From a virus, in IMG/VR virus record IMGVR_UViG_3300034108_000316, positions 1 through 26,209 of that record: a DNA stretch of 26,209 nt. One strand, 5' to 3'. A program made the position numbers and the translations under genes. Below, piece by piece: positions 10,701-18,390 of the stretch. How positions within the stretch are numbered: position 1 is the first letter of the stretch; each line of letters starts with the position of its first letter. The notes below the pieces were generated by a model that saw nothing but the letters and a program-made list of their open reading frames with translations, was not told the origin of the DNA and did no database searches.

Positions 10701-11222
10701 TCCACCTATTGCCTGAATTGCCCCCATTGCTGGTTCCGCTTCTTCGTAAAGTGCCGCGCCAAGGTTTTGAGTTGCTTTCCATAGCTCCTTTGCCCCATCC
10801 GAAAACCTAGCCATAGCACCTCTGCCATCATCGTCAAGATTTAGCTCCTCGGCCTTCCCATAAAGACTCAAATTATCTAGTTCAAGCAAGTCCTCACGCT
10901 TGGAAAGCACTGCTCTCCCGGTATCGTTTAGCGTGTAGTCTTCTTTAAGCGCACCAACCCTTCTCAAGGAAAGTGCCATCTGACCCCTCTCTGTAACCTG
11001 CCCGTCCGGGGTAGCATACCCACGCGCAACTAGATCCTCAGCAGAGTTTACAGCTGGGAACAACTGGTTGTCATACAATGGTTGATTGTTCGCATTGTAA
11101 GTTGGTACGGCAAAGTCTTGAGGAAGTGCCGCAACATCCTCTGGAGCGGCATCCTTTACAGCCATGCTCAGGCTGTGTTGTTCAAGGGCTTGTTTTAGTG
11201 CGTCCCGTTGTTGGGGGGTCAT
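4758..11222 (-). CDS. Giant 2154-aa multidomain virion/polyvalent protein with HExxH peptidase motif
   Basis: This is the largest gene. Residues 1-350 are helical with hydrophobic stretches. About 357-447 is a predicted coiled coil rich in Ala/Gln/Glu. Gly/Ala-rich hydrophobic segments at about 517-545, 607-628 and 640-660 could be membrane or channel segments. A zinc metallopeptidase motif HEFMH is at 744-748 with a candidate third ligand in AEEYFIESN near 830. About 1425-1805 resembles the domain common in phage polyvalent proteins (LPGGENYRE, NERT, FVEEFQSD.HQ, GWTTGE..NDRFDLSKQ). The linker motif RF[M/L]PE occurs at 1290-1294 and 1803-1807. The C-terminal 350 residues are unassigned and end Lys-rich. 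By position after 416-aa and 686-aa internal-type proteins and before the terminase it resembles a T7 gp16-like ejection protein. Domain roles are inferred; a membrane channel plus enzymes delivered into the host is the best guess. Confidence 0.85.
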   Translation of the reverse strand: MTPQQRDALKQALEQHSLSMAVKDAAPEDVAALPQDFAVPTYNANNQPLYDNQLFPAVNSAEDLVARGYATPDGQVTERGQMALSLRRVGALKEDYTLNDTGRAVLSKREDLLELDNLSLYGKAEELNLDDDGRGAMARFSDGAKELWKATQNLGAALYEEAEPAMGAIQAIGGIAKGPAGVIDVVSGVKQQLETDYTPEQRAATRIRTEEAIKEFSDQGTYTLLGAGELMMRGAMSTPTGIAGGSEVDIISQAQKDANILATRQARERVLNDAANVSVSEAVDQLTGVTEFVKSYQQAADVLGPERTKEVVEQGKAIGLAGSILNPAAPEAAAFAVGFKAARGITAPISGSLLRSEQKAQQVLAKTKELTALQKQAADYQFAIKTVEQQAARAEETAARLSKRGFVDRANSQITAANAIRRQAQETGVKLGGLQDEITRVSDDIATMTKDATVADKFNQMMQKAKEVPYMPITMVGSTLEYVGRSMIGIDKGLSKLASKIGVDKAYNAMNKISSLSGLGTVGAAAGLGPAAFIPAAIKATWSTAPFIQGAGRFINLVGKEAMKSRADIGFWKRIYAMPNQGPVNRAIAGFMDTATLGGRVTDFGVRTTKGVLAAVPADLAFQYVAEGGKMDAGSIGEALSESVFFGGAGGGLGAITMGSKQKIRSLQNGNALNFYRTLEDPQQRVMFNGMPEDYRRAIGTFSATNPGARVMFTTIGGGGIDPNTNTIYINPNSSNPIKPLVTHEFMHHMMNNGIGEGIVAQLVGDGYQTGGILRTADGKYEPQYEAFKEEYVDRLRQQHAQMIKMREAIGDKISANEREFQAPSEKYLAEEYFIESNVEDMLGLVESGKLGKMAGRMVINDKVRALGDSILNKSSILRDLHFKLGGVMDKNGKMVSGNGFLGGQMYQSPEIRRMFKKMVSDSVGRKGGFDQARVKAKEGVKLKINGKTDPILKSMVSFWEGDADGVPFLDKDGDFIPLKKETEEMRATAGLLLIEDQNRRQANGETIAEGQLVYNPDTQTWSGKYLTEDQIRILRLSGRFNNPQIRQLEMLNEAAKATLDPNAAPETRGNRFSIIYQAALGRNKKGKWRYDQIEPSLRDVVPYGVEISKKGNISIRIMSTNQMHANISKKAASKKGVQLYEGNIEAILRDVNRVIELHGEVDGKPTDAHFKEKYGAAWESHKAFINSVFGNVGAGHKDINPLVASDKVDAVVKTYRLDRINKATQMVGSTNLPYQNNLVKINYLPEGEPILDENGEPKDLRYTPSYEDSQVRMPEAQRAMPEGEQAPTRFMPEGVDEDKFYSQLERVITDKVPTRATAQQIMATIDPTRGSGVKADEIKWSGIEQALASLEKDGKVSKEDLLNYLRNEGMVRFEEVTLGEGRNAYEAERSRLGEQLGRGEITSQEYRRLTDELDSRTQEQPEAKFSQYVLPGGENYREVVLAMPIPPTKRKNWGIIYDSTIGRAQLGVVFKTKEEAQSHIDNHPNIKNPKVNSWDFEEESKPSYTSSHFPDIPNYVAHMRTNERTLDDGSEGLFVEEFQSDRHQAGRKKGYVATENEKQSASNRIKEIRKLQNELDPNSEQYKKLESEVPELARTISTDASGRIADAPFRATWPIQLFKRALRDAVDGGKDWIGWTTGETQNDRFDLSKQVDSISVPMVNADGSRSVRIDPKDGTSFKMMVDSNGIVNGYQSADQFTGKRLDEVVGKDMADKIIALESPANFEGNDLKVGGSGMRGFYDNMLPKEVGKYVKQFGGKVEKADMTQSVEADIMSGEEAETGSIPIWKVNITPEMRKISQTGQMRFLPEPVEKLSAFKGKRVQVLTSDLSLVGDVKYGEYTASFKGGPGYLDNDGWAFTDKAAADAFVTRWKKDGEPLIGLASLGSANHLNSLDARKAYAEKWKYLVSTGEISEELANDHIKQAMKRIINSDSKNVKTDWRNAAKMIESADDLSNYFNKIPWAAAPMFYSKLTAKTLPIKYKKLVELGLDLETAAKEYRQPEFEGAELGDLYAIAEYDGSTPEHKPELNRAYPWRIKFKKKATLSEMHNVAKLTTDPRAFAKKKVGGRLGAQPLMVTGINLDKLLTGDITGSAKPLILREGTQKTKSNRAKQFGSGNPEAYRSYQQIQAERNTKKPKKKSTAKGDASAIANAAKLK

Positions 11223-11227
11223 TGTGG

Positions 11228-13288
11228 TTATCGTGTTGGAAAGAACAAAGATTCAAGTCCCATTGGAGTAACCGCAGATGGTTGTGATTGCGGTTGGGCT
11301 TGTGGTGCTGGTTGAGTTGTACCAGTACCCTGTCCGCCTTGCAATCTGCTTTTTAGGCTATTAACCCTGTTGAAGTATTCAATCTCATCCCTAAACATTG
11401 GGACAGATTCTGGGTTGTCTAGAATTTCAGCAGCCTTGGTGGTTTGCCTGTTTGATTTGGGATCAATTGGCATAACCTCAAAGACGCTCTCATCCAATCC
11501 TAGCTTTTTACCTGCCCTGACCGTACCGCTTGCAATACGCATGAGCGTACTTTGCGCGGACTTCCAATCTTGAGCGAGGTCTAGGTCGTTTACAGCACGC
11601 TGCAACGCCATCGTTTCCTTCTCAGACATGCCAGCAGCAGTGCCGCTTTGGGCCTTGATGTCGCGCATCGCCTGCACCAAGTCTTGTCCTTTAAGGTTGT
11701 AGTAAAGAGCATACACACCACCCTGAGTACGGGCAAGCTCGCGCAGCGTAGCCTCTGGAATGGATTTACCGAAAACCTTGTAACCTTCTGGGTGGTTTGC
11801 AAGCTTCTGTGCAGTATCAAATCGGCTCAAAATAGCCTCTGCTGCCGATCTGTCACCAACACGCTTTGCTGCCTTTGTGATTGCGGCCACATTGCGCTGG
11901 TTGTACTCCGTTTCAGACATGATCTGTGCGCCTTTGGACTCTGGCTGCATTAAAAGTTGCAATTGCAACTCGTCAACCACATCCTGAGATGGAGCGGTTC
12001 TGGGATCTTGGTATGCCTGATTGAGTGCGGACTCGTACAGCTTGGCCTTTCTAGGAGTCAGTTCCGTAATCCTCTTCAACTCCTCGCTAGACGCTTGTGC
12101 CTGCCTTGCTTGTGATTCCTGCGCCATCAACCCAAGACCAGCACTCTTCTGCTCTGGTTGCGGTTGTTGGGTTTGGTATGCAAGTGACTGGTCAGTAGCA
12201 ACTGCGCCCTGTGGCATGTTTTGAGCCATTGCTCGTCCTTGGCCTTCTTGAACCATTCGCTGAACTCTGGCTTGCTCTTCTGGAGTGCCGATTGGCTGAG
12301 CCATTGAGGTTTCATCTGGAAGAGGCGGCAAAACCCCCTCGTCCATATTCATTGCTCGATTGATGCTTTCAGTGTCAAATTGTCTGTATTGAGGCCGATC
12401 AATAGGTTGCCCTTGTTTGTTTAGAACCTCACCAAATTCATTGATAAGGTTTCCTCCTTTGGTTTTTGTGAAACGAGAAACATTACCAGACTCGTCTTCG
12501 GAAATCACAATTTGAGGTTTGCCTTCAGCATCTTTTGATGGTTCAAGACCCTTTGCTGCATTTTGGATCAATGCACCCAAGTTGCTGTTATATGCTTTGA
12601 TTGTGTTTTGCGATTCTTCTGAAGGATTTTTGTAGGCAGACTCAATTCCGCTTACAATGGCATTGACCTTGTCTGCTGGAATGCCAAGGTTTTTGGCTTG
12701 TTCAATTTTTTGTTCAATAGATAGAAAATCCGCTCCAGCCTCACCGGGGAGAATCAATTGCTCATCTGGCATCGGTGGCATCTCTATAGATCCGGTAGGT
12801 TGATTGGCTAGTGCAGCATCTCCACGGGACATATCAACTGCACGCGATGGCATGCCAGAATACCCACCAGAAGAGCGAGTTGGCCTTGCTTGTCCACCAC
12901 CAAAATACGCAGGACGCATACCCATCTGGGCCTCCTGCACAGCAACCGCACGGCTACTCACATTCTGCTTGAGCAAGTCTTGCACACTCGCACCCAACGC
13001 ACCACGAACCTGCACGGGGGTGTTCTCGTCCTTCATGGAGAAGATGAGGTTGTCGTAGTAGGGTGCTTGTTGTGGATCCATGATCTTCGCGGCTTCCGCG
13101 ATCTTGATCCCAAGTTGTGCTGACTTTTTAGCATCACCCTGCTGCTTAAAGTAGTCCTTAACCTGCCCGGTTAAATCGGCAATCCCCTGTGATCCCGCCA
13201 TCGCAAGATTCTGCGCGGATTGGATCATCTGGGATGAATCCCCGTATTGGTATGGAAGCGTTTGTACTTGTCCTGCGATAATTGCCAT
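11228..13288 (-). CDS. Gln-rich internal virion/structural protein (686 aa), family unknown
   Basis: This large protein has no recognised catalytic motif. Residues 1-120 are helical (QSAQNLAMAGSQGIADLTGQ). About 120-170 is Gly/Ser/Arg/Pro-rich (GGGQARPTRSSGGYSG). The middle and C-terminal parts are Gln/Ala/Met-rich helices, and the C-terminus is Gln/Pro-rich and low complexity before FFPTR. Stop and next start are 5 bases apart, and it starts 4 bases after the 416-aa gene, so the three large genes form one block. In T7-like phages a comparable trio (gp14, gp15, gp16) forms the internal core and is ejected into the host. Size and order match this pattern, but no sequence homology can be claimed from reading alone. 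Confidence 0.75.
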   Translation of the reverse strand: MAIIAGQVQTLPYQYGDSSQMIQSAQNLAMAGSQGIADLTGQVKDYFKQQGDAKKSAQLGIKIAEAAKIMDPQQAPYYDNLIFSMKDENTPVQVRGALGASVQDLLKQNVSSRAVAVQEAQMGMRPAYFGGGQARPTRSSGGYSGMPSRAVDMSRGDAALANQPTGSIEMPPMPDEQLILPGEAGADFLSIEQKIEQAKNLGIPADKVNAIVSGIESAYKNPSEESQNTIKAYNSNLGALIQNAAKGLEPSKDAEGKPQIVISEDESGNVSRFTKTKGGNLINEFGEVLNKQGQPIDRPQYRQFDTESINRAMNMDEGVLPPLPDETSMAQPIGTPEEQARVQRMVQEGQGRAMAQNMPQGAVATDQSLAYQTQQPQPEQKSAGLGLMAQESQARQAQASSEELKRITELTPRKAKLYESALNQAYQDPRTAPSQDVVDELQLQLLMQPESKGAQIMSETEYNQRNVAAITKAAKRVGDRSAAEAILSRFDTAQKLANHPEGYKVFGKSIPEATLRELARTQGGVYALYYNLKGQDLVQAMRDIKAQSGTAAGMSEKETMALQRAVNDLDLAQDWKSAQSTLMRIASGTVRAGKKLGLDESVFEVMPIDPKSNRQTTKAAEILDNPESVPMFRDEIEYFNRVNSLKSRLQGGQGTGTTQPAPQAQPQSQPSAVTPMGLESLFFPTR

Positions 13289-13292
13289 GATC

Positions 13293-14543
13293 TTAAACTG
13301 TGTATGCTTTCAACGGTTGGCCTAGTGCGCCCAATCCAATGTTGCTAAAAGCTGTGGATGCGTTGCCCATGTTTCCGCTTCCAAGGAAACTACCAAAGTT
13401 GCCAAGGCTAGTACCCATTCCGCCACTCAACCCAGCACCCATAAGCGTACTGCCAATGTCGCTAAACATTTTTGCTTTGGCTTGTTGGTTGGCAGCGTCT
13501 ACTGCGTACTTATCCTTGTTGTACTGATTGGTGGCTCCAGCCGCCTGATTAGCAAAGTTCAAAGGCATTGCGAGCATGTTGAGTCCGGGGGTGGTGTAGA
13601 AGTCTCTAGCAAGTCCAGATGCTCCAATGTTGGCTCTCATTTCTTGATCTAGAAGTGCAGACCTTTGTTGTTCACCAGTTAGGAATTGGTTAAATCCAAG
13701 TTGCCTTTCCTGCGCCTGCTGCTGCCCAATGCCGAGGTTCTGGTTGAACAGCCCCTGTTGGGTTTCGAATCGTTGCCGCAATGCGCCAAGTCCTTGCTCA
13801 TAAGCCATTCCACCTGCGCTTGTTGCTTCGGCACGCCTAGCCGCCTTTGCGGCTTCTCGGTTTTGGATCTCTGCGGCAATTGCTGCGTTCCCGCCAATGC
13901 GACCAGAGGCTGCTGAGGCTTCTCTTGCTTGTTGTTGAGCGAATCGTTGTTCCTCTCCCGACAATGCCCCACGACGATTGAAGGCCTCCTGTGCCATCGT
14001 CTGCGCCATCGAGGTATCGTACAACTGATTGGCTTGTTCCTGCGAGATGGTGGGTTGATAGTTGCCCACCACGGAGCCATACTTAGACATGGCATCTGCT
14101 AAATTTAGGCCAAACCCTTGGCGAAGTTTTTGTGCCTCCCCTACTTGCAGTCCAGCCCTCTCCACCGCAGCCGCTTGCTCTGGAGACAAGCGATTCATTG
14201 TCTCCCTGCTTAACGCCGTAAGTCCGGGGACTTGGTTGGTGTAGTAATCGGAAATGCCAGTAGAACTCTTTTGAACTTGGCTGGGCGCATACCCAATAAT
14301 CTTCTTTTTATTCTTACCTTTGCCGTAAATGGGAGTTTGGGCAAAAATGTCTACTGGCTTGGGTGGGGCTTTAGCTTTAGATTTCTTTCTTCCAAGCAAT
14401 GATGAAGCAACCCCAGCTCCAGCTAAAGCAAGTTGAACCCAGCAATAATTAGCATCACCACTACCAGTGTTGAGGTAATTCACCAGCAAACCAAAAGCCA
14501 CCAGATAAGCAACTGGGAGATTATTAAATATCATTTTCTTCAT
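13293..14543 (-). CDS. Membrane-anchored, Gln/Ala-rich virion protein (416 aa)
   Basis: The N-terminus has a hydrophobic segment (about 8-22, LPVAYLVAFGLLVNY) and a second one (about 36-50, VQLALAGAGVASSLL) followed by a basic RKKSKAKAPPK stretch, as in a membrane-inserting protein. Residues 120-310 are Ala/Gln/Arg-rich helical sequence (ANQLYDTSMAQTMAQEAF, AARRAEATSAGG) and the C-terminus is Gly/Ser/Met/Asn-rich. It is the first of three consecutive large genes upstream of the terminase. The profile resembles T7 gp14-like internal proteins that insert into the host envelope during ejection. No Shine-Dalgarno is visible at the ATG at 14543; a later in-frame ATG (M4) is also possible. Confidence 0.75.
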   Translation of the reverse strand: MKKMIFNNLPVAYLVAFGLLVNYLNTGSGDANYCWVQLALAGAGVASSLLGRKKSKAKAPPKPVDIFAQTPIYGKGKNKKKIIGYAPSQVQKSSTGISDYYTNQVPGLTALSRETMNRLSPEQAAAVERAGLQVGEAQKLRQGFGLNLADAMSKYGSVVGNYQPTISQEQANQLYDTSMAQTMAQEAFNRRGALSGEEQRFAQQQAREASAASGRIGGNAAIAAEIQNREAAKAARRAEATSAGGMAYEQGLGALRQRFETQQGLFNQNLGIGQQQAQERQLGFNQFLTGEQQRSALLDQEMRANIGASGLARDFYTTPGLNMLAMPLNFANQAAGATNQYNKDKYAVDAANQQAKAKMFSDIGSTLMGAGLSGGMGTSLGNFGSFLGSGNMGNASTAFSNIGLGALGQPLKAYTV

Positions 14544-14573
14544 AAAGTGCTATCGTTGATTCTAGTGGGGTCA

Positions 14574-15368
14574 TTAAATCTTGATGCAGTAAAGCAACGC
14601 AATGTTTGCGGGGCGGGTTTCGCCACCAGTGGTTCCGCTATTTGCCCCGTATGTTTGGATAGTGTGAGTATGATCTCCAGCCCCGTGTGTACCGACATTA
14701 TGGGAGTGTGCGCCATCTGTTGATGTGTAACCAGTAGCTTGGTTATGTCCGGCTTGATAATTATTATCAATCTCGCCATTCCCTTCCCCGGGAAACCATT
14801 GGTAACTATGATTGTGCGATCCTTGCACATCTGTCCAGCCACTGTGGGCGTGCCATCCGGCTGAATTGGTATAACCAGCGTGTCCGTGGTCTTGGAACAT
14901 GTGCGCTTGTTTTTGAGCAAAAGTTCCAGCGAATGTGCCTCCGCTAATAACTTGAGAGCCACTGCCTCGTACAAAAATACCTCGCAAATCAGGGAGAGCA
15001 CCAGCAGCTCCATAAGTTGTGCCAAGCAGTGCGTACAAAGAAGCGAAATCAGCAGTTCTACCTTGAACAGTTCCGCTACCATTTGGTACGATATCACCAT
15101 TAGCCGACAACCAACCTAATGGAGCTGTTGATACGGCAAATGCCATAATTGCACCAGACGGAATTAAGCTAATAGCAACATTATTAGACAGTTCATTTGT
15201 TGTTATTCCGCCAGCAGCTATAGCAAGTTTTCCCGGAGATACGATTTGCAATGTAGATCCAGAAATGGCATCGCTGGTAAATGTCGTATCATCAATGATG
15301 TTATTCATCTTAGCACTGGTAATTGTGTCAGTGCTTGTAAATGTGTAGGTTGTATTTACAACTCCCAT
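14574..15368 (-). CDS. Tail fibre protein with phage tail collar domain
   Basis: This 264-aa protein has a short beta-rich N-terminal part followed by a tail-collar domain: the IPSGAIMAFAVSTAPLGWL motif (about 90-108) and ALPDLRGIFVRGSG (about 142-155). The C-terminal 100 residues hold repeated His pairs (HGHAG, HAHSG, HNHSYQ, HSHNVG, HTHTIQ) and end in ETRPANIALLYCIKI, the usual ending of this family. In known fibres such His-x-His sites coordinate metal along a trimeric fibre. It probably binds the host surface or a chaperone-free fibre tip. It follows the 825-aa tail protein by 1 base and is made with it. The family call is firm; the receptor is unknown. Confidence 0.92.
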   Translation of the reverse strand: MGVVNTTYTFTSTDTITSAKMNNIIDDTTFTSDAISGSTLQIVSPGKLAIAAGGITTNELSNNVAISLIPSGAIMAFAVSTAPLGWLSANGDIVPNGSGTVQGRTADFASLYALLGTTYGAAGALPDLRGIFVRGSGSQVISGGTFAGTFAQKQAHMFQDHGHAGYTNSAGWHAHSGWTDVQGSHNHSYQWFPGEGNGEIDNNYQAGHNQATGYTSTDGAHSHNVGTHGAGDHTHTIQTYGANSGTTGGETRPANIALLYCIKI

Positions 15369-15369
15369 A

Positions 15370-17847
15370 TTATTTTTGTGATAGAATTTGTCTATTAGTG
15401 ATGGAACCCGCCACTTGAATAGAGTGGATCTTAGGTGAACCGATAGTTCTTGTCAATGTGATAGTCCCAGTATAGCCGCGAACCCCGCCGAGTCTGCAGC
15501 GGATGCTTGCGGTTTCAGATTCACCAACACCATCTGCAATTAGCGGTGGCCCGCCAAGGAATGTCGTAGTGCTTCCTATATTTACTGACGAGTCTGGGTC
15601 TTCAGAGGCAAATGCAATATTATACTCAGCTTGTTCATTGACAAGTGCTTGCATTTGCACTTGCGCATCAGTAAACCTTTTGCGATCAAGAGTCTTGAAG
15701 TCGTACCCACGGCTAGTAACATATGAGTTAATAGCAGAGGTGACTATGCTCGCGTCTTCATTCGTAACGCTCAAGCGGTCTTCGGACGAGTTTTCAGCAT
15801 CAATTTGGTGTAATCCACCATTTGCACTAACGGCATATAGGTTATTCCGAACCCCAGCACTTGCCGTGATGAAGTTCTTGATCAAAAACCTAGAATCTCC
15901 ATAGGTATCCAGCGATTCCCAGCCCTTGTTCAAGAAGTTGTAGATCAAAACCGCGTTATTTCCACGGGCATCATTTCCTCCAGCGACAGAATCCAGCGGG
16001 ACTGCGATGTAATAGCGGTTGTTAAAGTAAACCGCCACCGAATCACCCGCAAGGTTTTTGTTGATGCGGTCGATATACGGTTGAATTTCTTTGGAAAGTG
16101 GTTCCTCCGTGCCGCGAAGGTTGTAATCGTTAAGGAAGGTAAGCCCGTAAATGCCCTCGTCGGCCAAGAATAGCATATTGTTAGCCTGCATGACCACCGT
16201 CTTGCGAGCCAAACACCCAACCTCACCAGTAAGCTCCTTGACTACGGTGTCAGATAGGCTTCCTTGGGTCTGCGCCACAAGGTGGATGCTATTGCGGTTC
16301 AAGACCACCAAGGAATCGTCGTAGAACCCGTGCATCGCTACCACATAGTCGGCAGTGCCACCAGTAATACGGAACTGATTCTCGATTTGGTCAAAGGTCG
16401 TAGTGTCAAGTAGGTCGGAAACCGCAATCTCGTCGGAAATTTTCCTGCTGGTGTAAACTGGTGCGCTAAAAGAACCAGATTGGGAGTAGTAGAATGGAAC
16501 GAACAACCTGCGCTGAAAGTAAGTAGCCCAAGGCGCACCCGGCTGGTGCATGAACCCACCGCCCACGCTGAACCTGCCTCCGAACTCGAGGTTTCCACTA
16601 AATGAATTTTTAGTTCCAATCGGAGCATAAAACTCAATCGTTGTGGTGTTTGCGGAAAATACTTCAAATTCCCTTCCAACTATTGAGGTGAACTCATCAA
16701 TGGTCGTCTCATAAATAACAATGGTGTCCCCTTTTGTTATCGTTGTGTTTCCAAGTGTATTCTTATCAATAGTAACCAGTCCATTTGATGCTGCCACATT
16801 ACCTCCAGCAACAATAAATGTCTGTGGTTGGGTGTAAGCCCCACCGGGAGATAGGGTAAACCCATCAGTCATGGTGGCTGCCGTGGTTACAAATGTGGTG
16901 CTAGTAGAAATCCCAGATGCCACAAAGGTAAATGAGTCCTGATCGACAATTGTTGCTACTGTGAATGTCCCATTTGGAGGAGTGCCACCAGTTAGCCCAG
17001 CGATAACCACAGACGAACCAACGGTTAGACCATGTTCACGGACTCTCATTGTCACCACGGTATTTGGACTAGCGGTCGCGTTGGAGGATGCAGAAAGAAT
17101 AGCCCTGCCATTAGGATACCACTCAAGAGCTTGTTTCCCATCCCGCATAATCATCACCTTGTCGAAGCACTGCAACATATCGCAGCTACTACCAACGGTG
17201 GCTCCCACGGGATACGGGATAGTCGTTGCCGTGTAGGGTGTCGTAGAAAGGTCGATCTTCTTCGCCAGAGTCTCCAGCGCAACAATGATGTATTCCTTGT
17301 TGGACTCGTTAGGGTCAGAGAACATGCAGGATGCCAACACATCGCTGGCGGCGGCATCGTTGATGTCGATCTGGGTAATCCTTGGAGAGCTTGTGCCAGT
17401 AATGCCAGTCACCCCAGTAACAGGGAATGTCAATGTGTCTACGGTAGCCGCAGTTACCGCCTTAACGCCATTGTTATCCGTGCCAGTAAAGGTAATGCCG
17501 CTAACCGTAAGGTTGCCAGCCTCCCCAATAGTCAACCCATGTCCAACCACGGTAATCGTTACCACATTCGCGGTATGCGACACAGCGGTGATAGCCAAAT
17601 AGAATGGGCTAGGAAGGATGTGGAACGGAAGGTTCAACGGGGTTCCCCCAGTAGTCAGCACAGGGCTAACAGACACCACGCTCTTGCGCGGCCTCCAGAA
17701 GCCCTCCATGCGCCCATTAAGGCTTTCCCTTACCTCACCCGGCTGGAGTTGGTTCAGCTGCAATCTCTGGTTCACACCAAAGAATCCACGATCACCATCG
17801 GCGGCAATCGCGTCATCTAACCCACCAGTGGATCGGAACTGCGACAT
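15370..17847 (-). CDS. Large tail protein (825 aa), tail nozzle/tubular-type candidate
   Basis: The N-terminus (MSQFRSTGGLDDAI...LQLNQLQPGEVRESLNGRM) has the look of a virion-anchoring segment. Two copies of a beta-sandwich-like module follow at about 85-145 and 251-320; each contains a VxHGLTxG turn, a V.GL/SG strand and ends in DTLTFPV or DSFTFVA. From about 400 to 780 the protein is rich in short beta strands with aromatic turns (RLFVPFYYSQSG, ADEGIYGLTFLND, FLNKGWESLDTYG), suggesting a propeller-like body as in T7 gp12-type nozzle proteins. It starts on the base shared with the upstream stop (TAATG) and precedes the collar fibre. Tail location is well supported; the exact role is inferred. 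Confidence 0.75.
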   Translation of the reverse strand: MSQFRSTGGLDDAIAADGDRGFFGVNQRLQLNQLQPGEVRESLNGRMEGFWRPRKSVVSVSPVLTTGGTPLNLPFHILPSPFYLAITAVSHTANVVTITVVGHGLTIGEAGNLTVSGITFTGTDNNGVKAVTAATVDTLTFPVTGVTGITGTSSPRITQIDINDAAASDVLASCMFSDPNESNKEYIIVALETLAKKIDLSTTPYTATTIPYPVGATVGSSCDMLQCFDKVMIMRDGKQALEWYPNGRAILSASSNATASPNTVVTMRVREHGLTVGSSVVIAGLTGGTPPNGTFTVATIVDQDSFTFVASGISTSTTFVTTAATMTDGFTLSPGGAYTQPQTFIVAGGNVAASNGLVTIDKNTLGNTTITKGDTIVIYETTIDEFTSIVGREFEVFSANTTTIEFYAPIGTKNSFSGNLEFGGRFSVGGGFMHQPGAPWATYFQRRLFVPFYYSQSGSFSAPVYTSRKISDEIAVSDLLDTTTFDQIENQFRITGGTADYVVAMHGFYDDSLVVLNRNSIHLVAQTQGSLSDTVVKELTGEVGCLARKTVVMQANNMLFLADEGIYGLTFLNDYNLRGTEEPLSKEIQPYIDRINKNLAGDSVAVYFNNRYYIAVPLDSVAGGNDARGNNAVLIYNFLNKGWESLDTYGDSRFLIKNFITASAGVRNNLYAVSANGGLHQIDAENSSEDRLSVTNEDASIVTSAINSYVTSRGYDFKTLDRKRFTDAQVQMQALVNEQAEYNIAFASEDPDSSVNIGSTTTFLGGPPLIADGVGESETASIRCRLGGVRGYTGTITLTRTIGSPKIHSIQVAGSITNRQILSQK

Positions 17848-18104
17848 TAAACGCGGTAGGCGATAACCAAACCAGTAGTCACAGTGAAACCAGTGATCAA
17901 CCCACCAATCCCCACGCCAGCAGGAATCGAAACCCCAGCCATGCGAGCACTGGAGTTAGTAAGGTTTGCTGCGGTGAACGCGCTAAATGTGGTGTCGTTG
18001 ATCAGTTGAACCCAACGGAACTGCCCGGTCACAGCACCATCCGTTGAGCTATAGACCTGACCACCACCTTGACCCTGAAGGTCGTATGCATTGGAACTAG
18101 CCAT
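17847..18104 (-). CDS. Small structural-type protein (85 aa) heading the late operon
   Basis: From ATG at 18104 the product is MASSNAYDLQGQGGG... with a body of alternating Gly, Thr, Ser and hydrophobic residues (TGQFRWVQLINDTTFSAFTA, IPAGVGIGGLITGFTVTTG, ending VIAYRV). It resembles small capsid or tail decoration proteins often seen in phage genomes with the pattern 'G.f..iq...DTtFs...a...PaG....G..t.ftl.sG.viaY'. The frame stays open upstream to 18374, but the additional part is low-complexity leader-like sequence and the ATG at 18104 gives a compact domain. The stop TAA shares one base with the next ATG. A decoration or head-fibre role is likely but not proven. Confidence 0.7.
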   Translation of the reverse strand: MASSNAYDLQGQGGGQVYSSTDGAVTGQFRWVQLINDTTFSAFTAANLTNSSARMAGVSIPAGVGIGGLITGFTVTTGLVIAYRV

Positions 18105-18122
18105 AGTAGTAAATAGTAAAAG

Positions 18123-18137
18123 CCGACACTGTGTCGG
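18123..18137. repeat. 15-bp near-perfect inverted repeat in the late leader
   Basis: CCGACAC-T-GTGTCGG has 7-bp perfect arms around one base and lies 19 bp upstream of the 85-aa gene start. It could be an operator, or a hairpin in the 5' leader of the late transcript that affects translation of the first gene. Confidence 0.6.
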
Positions 18138-18220
18138 GCATGCTTCCCAAATGCGGAGGGAATCCCCATGCGTCAAGGGGGAACTTGTGGGTGTCATTGA
18201 CCCCCCATTCACCCCACCCC

Positions 18221-18255
18221 AGTATATAGAGGATACAGAGGATACAGAGGATACA
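18221..18255 (-). promoter_or_regulatory. Candidate regulated late promoter: TATACT plus three 9-bp direct repeats
   Basis: On the minus strand TATACT (18226-18221) resembles a -10 hexamer. Directly upstream, where a -35 box should be, are three perfect tandem copies of a 9-bp unit (TGTATCCTC, 18255-18229) and no TTGACA-like box. This layout would suit an activator-dependent promoter for the late minus-strand genes starting at 18104. No other clear promoter lies between the tRNA and the late operon. It remains a pattern-based guess. Confidence 0.35.
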
Positions 18256-18390
18256 GAAGAAGGTGTGATAGAAAAGACAAAGAAGATTGAGACGAAGTGG
18301 AATTGACACGCAGGGGATGAACCACTACCATCCAGCCAACAACACCTCCCACGCCTCTCTACGATGCGCACCAAGGGAGGTTGCTTTTTA

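Noticed and set aside
14540-15100. 186-aa minus-strand frame inside the collar fibre gene
   Set aside because: The other frame has clear tail-collar motifs; this one has none and would begin inside the gene.
17032-17820. Plus-strand 262-aa frame opposite the 825-aa tail protein
   Set aside because: No domain or start signal; the sequence is rich in Arg/His/Ser typical of an antisense shadow.
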